A stretch of DNA of 64,000 nt, from positions 21,151,001-21,215,000 of the forward strand of contig NC_067290.1 of NCBI RefSeq assembly GCF_020740795.1. The letters run 5' to 3'. Position numbers and translations under genes: made by a program. This stretch comes from Apus apus. Lineage: Eukaryota; Chordata; Aves; Apodiformes; Apodidae. The notes below the pieces were generated by a model. The model saw only the letters and a list, made by a program, of their open reading frames with translations, was not told the origin of the DNA and searched no databases. Below are positions 60,601 to 64,000 of this stretch, one piece after another. The number at the start of each line of letters is the position of its first letter. The stretch's first letter is position 1.

Positions 60601-63300
60601 CAACACAGGATTTCTGTACATGAAACTCAAGGTGCTGCACTGTGCAAACCTCACAGCACAAACCGCTGTCCACGGGCCAGCTGCCCTCCCCAGCCAGCAA
60701 AGGAGGACAAGGAAAGGACGGGGTGTTTGCAGACCCACTGGCCAGACCTGCAGGTTTGTACCCAAAACAAGAGACTCGCTGCCCAGCCTGCAGCAGTGAT
60801 CTCCTGCCAGCAGAGGAGCCCCAGCCCCTGGGATCTGACTGACAGCATCCCAGAAGTTCTGGGCAAGAGGAACCAGAGACAGGACCAGACACCACTAACA
60901 GCTCCCATTTTCAGGGAGAAGTAGCACTAGGGGATGGATCATTAAAACTGAGCTTTAGCCTGCAACACATGGTCAGGAGAGCTAAAGGATGCTCAGGGGA
61001 AGGAGACATGAAAGGCAGTTTTGTTTTTCTCTTTAAAAAAAGATGAGAGCTCTGCTCCAAGCACTGAAGGCAGACATGATCCCTTACCCTCATTCCCACC
61101 TGGCAGCACCTTCCACTCACTTGAATACTCATTCAACCCAGAACTTTCCTCGTTACACAAGCTAACTGAGTTGGAGGATGGAAAGCCCTGAGGTCAGGAC
61201 TTGTGCACCCAGTCATTCCTCCTGCTTTAAGCTCGGGCTTAATTTACCAACACCACTTAGTACCTGCTCCCCTCTCTCCCACAAGCTGCAGAAAGCCATG
61301 GCCAGCAAGTTCTACCAGTGCCTCTCTTATCTATATCCATCACCAGGGGAGCAGTAACATCACTAATATTTCCTAAAACTGCTCTTGTTTTATCACCTAC
61401 ATGGAGCAATTAAATTTCTGGTTGTCACTAGCTACTAACAAACCAATATTACAGTCAATCCAGTGTAGCCTCTGCATACCAGAATCTTTTACATGGTGTC
61501 CCATTCACAGTCTTAAAGTACTCAGAAATAGATTTATTTATAGCATCTACAGTGCAACACAATATTCCTCCTCCCTCTCCTTGCTACTTGAGACACTTAC
61601 AACTGCACATTAACCACTACACGGGTTCACATTTCCCTACTCCCACGCCTGGGACACCAAAGCCCAGGGCAGAAGCAGGAACCAGCCCAAAGGCACCAAG
61701 TGAGTGGGGTGGGTGGAAATCCCCTGGGGCAGAGGGGCAGGACCAGCATGTTCAGCCTCCCCGGGCACCATCGGCACATTCCTGCCCTCACAGCACGGGA
61801 ACAGCAGCTGCTCTTGCAGGAACACCCTTCTTCCTCTATCCTGAGGTGCTCGGCAGTGGCAGCTGTGGCTACAGAGCCCAGCCAGGGGAGCCTGAAGGCT
61901 GGTGCCCAAAGCTGTGGAGCATGAAGGAGATATTTCACTTGCCCCACCAGCCCATGATGGGTCTGGGTTCATCTGCTGGCCAGGGCTCACAAGGGGTCCA
62001 TCACGATGAAGCACCAGTCCAAAGGCCCCCAGAGCAGGGGGCAGCTTGTATCCAGCCAGACTCGGGGTGCTCCCAACCTGCTCTGAGCATGTTTCCCCCC
62101 AGGCAGCAGTTTGCTGCTTCCCAGGTGGGTTTTAACCCTGTGGGAAGGTGAAGGGCCAGGGCCAGACCCAGGCACCCCACCAGTGAGAGACCCAGGGACA
62201 GGGAACTGGGGCTGCTGAAGGGTTCCCAGCATCTTTCACCTAGAGGAATTCAGCCAGGGGCCACTGATGGATGCTCCTCCCCGGTTTAAACTCACAACTC
62301 CTCACTCATAAACCTTCACAGAATTTGCCCCTTCACCACAGGTGCCTCCTTCACTTTCACACACCCCACAGGTTTGCACAGTTACTTCCCACCCCCAGTT
62401 CTGCCCTTCCTCTCCCTGCAGGGGAGTCAGGGGCCTCTGGAAAGCTGCAGCCACCCCAGTGTTAGCCCCAGCTATGGCACAGCCCAGGGCATCACCCTAT
62501 CTGCTTCCACTAGAGCAGAAATCACAAGAAAAGCAGGTTCCAGACTGAGGTGCCACCCTTACTACCAAAAAAAAAGCAGTGAAAAGGCACAGTGGGCAGC
62601 AGGAGGAGGCTGGAGCCTTTGCCCTGTGGTACTGCTCCACCAGGCCCTCACCACTGAGTTCTCAGGAAAAATTAACATATCCAAGACCTGCTACACCTCA
62701 GCCAAAGGCCAGAGCACAATCCCATTTTTGCACAGCATTATACCAGCTCAAAGGGCTGGAACAAACCCACCCCAGTGCTGAAAGCTCCAGGCACTGAGCC
62801 ACGGGGGCTTGATAAAGACAGCAGGGCACAGGCACGGGGGGGCTGGGCAGGCAGCAGCAGGTTGCAGTTTAGACAGCTCCCCCCATGCCAGCCGGGCCCC
62901 AGAGCACTGAAGCAGCCACATCCATGTCCAGCAGTTGTGCAGACCCCCAGCACAGATCCCCCTCCCCAGCCATCCAGGCACCCTGCCCTGTCTTGCTTCT
63001 GCTGGGCTGTGCCAGCACAGAGGCTGCAGGCAGCTGCCTGTGCCCTGCCTGCTCCCGGGGAGGGAAAAGCACCCGTTGTCTGCTCTAGGTAGATGCTCTG
63101 GAGGGTTGGGTTTTATTTTTCCCCCCACAAAACTGTTAGTTTTAGACAGACCTTCAGTTCACGCCAACCAAGAGAGCACTGAAGAGGCTGATGAGGATGA
63201 TCAAAACACAGCACAAGCTAGAGAAGCCTTCATTAATCTGCCAAGTGGCACTGTCCTCTGTGTTCAAGGAGGAGGTAGCCCAGGCACTATGGATCTGTGG
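54691..63300. other. Upstream flank of CAV3, no gene recognised
   Basis: No recognised CR1 copy, RNA gene or supported exon was found. A small CpG cluster lies at about 57.08-57.18 kb. Long frames such as the one at 60.5 kb have no family match and no splice support. Muscle enhancers of CAV3 could lie here but cannot be recognised by eye. Confidence 0.45.
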
Positions 63301-63382
63301 GTTGGTCTGTTGGACTTCCTCAACTTTCTCTGGACTCAGAGGAATACAAGAGGATGCACACACACCCCTGCTCAAGGGCCGC

Positions 63383-63518
63383 CAGCTGCCCAGCAACCCG
63401 GAGGTGACACCACGGGGGCTGTCCCCAGCAAAGCCCCTTTAAGGGACACTTCGGGGCAGCCACAGGAGGCACAACATTAATTTTAGCCTGGAGAGCTGCC
63501 AGGGGCACAGGGCAGCTG
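63383..63518 (+). promoter_or_regulatory. CAV3: Proximal CAV3 promoter elements (E-boxes, CArG-like)
   Basis: Two CAGCTG E-boxes lie at 63383-63388 and 63513-63518, 225 and 95 bases upstream of the start codon, and a near-CArG element CCTTTAAGG (five rather than six A/T) lies at 63436-63444. Mammalian CAV3 is driven by myogenin through an E-box, so these are plausible muscle-factor sites. No TATA box is clear, and the transcription start is not known. Confidence 0.45.
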
Positions 63519-63607
63519 CTGGGAGCTGCAGCCTGCCTGCCTGCCCTCCCCAGCAGAGCCCCCATTCCCGGCACCGCAGCCGGAGCCAGGCGGGCGGCAG
63601 AGCAGCC

Positions 63608-63721
63608 ATGGCAGAGGACGGGAACGAGCTGGATGAGAGGATCATCATCAAGGACCAGCACACCAAGGAGATCGACCTGGTGAACAGAGACCCCAAGCAC
63701 ATAAACGAGGACGTGGTGAAG
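63608..63721 (+). CDS. CAV3: CAV3, caveolin-3, coding exon 1 (partial gene)
   Basis: The start GCAGCCATGG is a strong Kozak context. The exon has 38 codons, the same number as human exon 1, and aligns without gaps; the core [11 protein letters not shown] and INED-x-VK are diagnostic of caveolin-3. The donor is AAG|GTAGGA, phase 0. The scaffolding domain, membrane hairpin and the FEDVIAEP signature belong to exon 2, beyond the window. Caveolin-3 forms caveolae at the muscle plasma membrane. The N-terminal dozen residues diverge from mammals ([12 protein letters not shown]), as is usual for this region. CAV1 is excluded because its N-terminus before the signature is longer and differently spliced. 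Confidence 0.93.
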
Positions 63722-64000
63722 GTAGGACCCTCCTCGGGGCGGGCTGCGGAAGCGCCGTTGCCTCCCTAACGCAACCGGCCCCTCGGGGTTGCCCTTCTGC
63801 ACTGGGCTTGTCCTCAGCTTGTGCCCCTGGGGCTGCAGGAAGGTGAGGGCTGCCAGGGTGCCCAGGCACCAGCCAAGTGCCTGTGGGCTGTGCCCAGCTC
63901 CAGCTCGCCCAGTATTTCCCGTTCTCTGAGTGCACCCTCCAGCTTCACGGGCTGTAGCTTGAAAACTTACAGAGGCGCTTTCCTTTGTACTGGCAGGCAG
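63722..64000 (+). other. CAV3: Start of CAV3 intron 1
   Basis: Sequence after the donor GTAGGA is non-coding in the CAV3 frame and runs to the window end. Nothing else is recognised in it. Confidence 0.7.

Noticed and set aside
60527..60799. Plus-strand frame with a hydrophobic start (LGLLILLWFL)
   Set aside because: Looks like a signal peptide by chance; the rest has no family features or splice support.

Overview
This window looks like nuclear DNA from a bird. It carries seven truncated CR1 LINE 3' ends, several ending in the typical ATTCTRTG-type tail. Introns are short, CpG islands are sharp, and the vertebrate muscle-gene neighbourhood LMCD1 - SSUH2 - CAV3 (human 3p25) can be read from it. 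The species cannot be named from sequence alone. All gene names rest on recalled protein families and hand translation; no search was run.

Left part (about 3.1-26.0 kb): LMCD1 (LIM and cysteine-rich domains 1, dyxin) lies complete on the minus strand in six coding exons. The start codon is in a CpG island at 25.8 kb and the stop codon is at 3.2 kb. All splice sites are GT/AG, all phases agree, and the product is 357 residues (Cys-rich segment, PET domain, two LIM domains). Its promoter has three CCAAT boxes, GC boxes and no clear TATA. Just upstream lie a GC-rich minisatellite and a pure A/G tract of about 357 bases.

Middle part (about 38.0-42.3 kb): the best find is a decayed copy of SSUH2 on the minus strand, in the place and orientation expected beside CAV3. 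Two exon remnants are unmistakable (39502-39594 and 38344-38447), one is strong (40993-41116), and two more are plausible (41796-41853 and 38003-38105). The reading frame is broken by a TGA inside the Cys-rich repeat, by a 2-base loss (or 1-base gain) at the start of the 38.4 kb exon, and by further indels upstream. I read it as a pseudogene. Because human SSUH2 has been linked to dentin formation, loss in a toothless lineage is an attractive but untested idea. A CpG-rich segment at 42.5-43.1 kb may be its old promoter.

Right end: CAV3 (caveolin-3) exon 1 lies on the plus strand at 63608-63721, with a good start context and a clean splice donor. The rest of the gene is beyond the window. The two intact genes are both muscle genes: LMCD1 is a cardiac and skeletal muscle transcriptional cofactor, and CAV3 is the muscle caveolin. 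The remaining sequence (1-3.1 kb, 27-37.5 kb, 43.2-63.3 kb and the introns) has no gene that I can support; most open frames there are chance.
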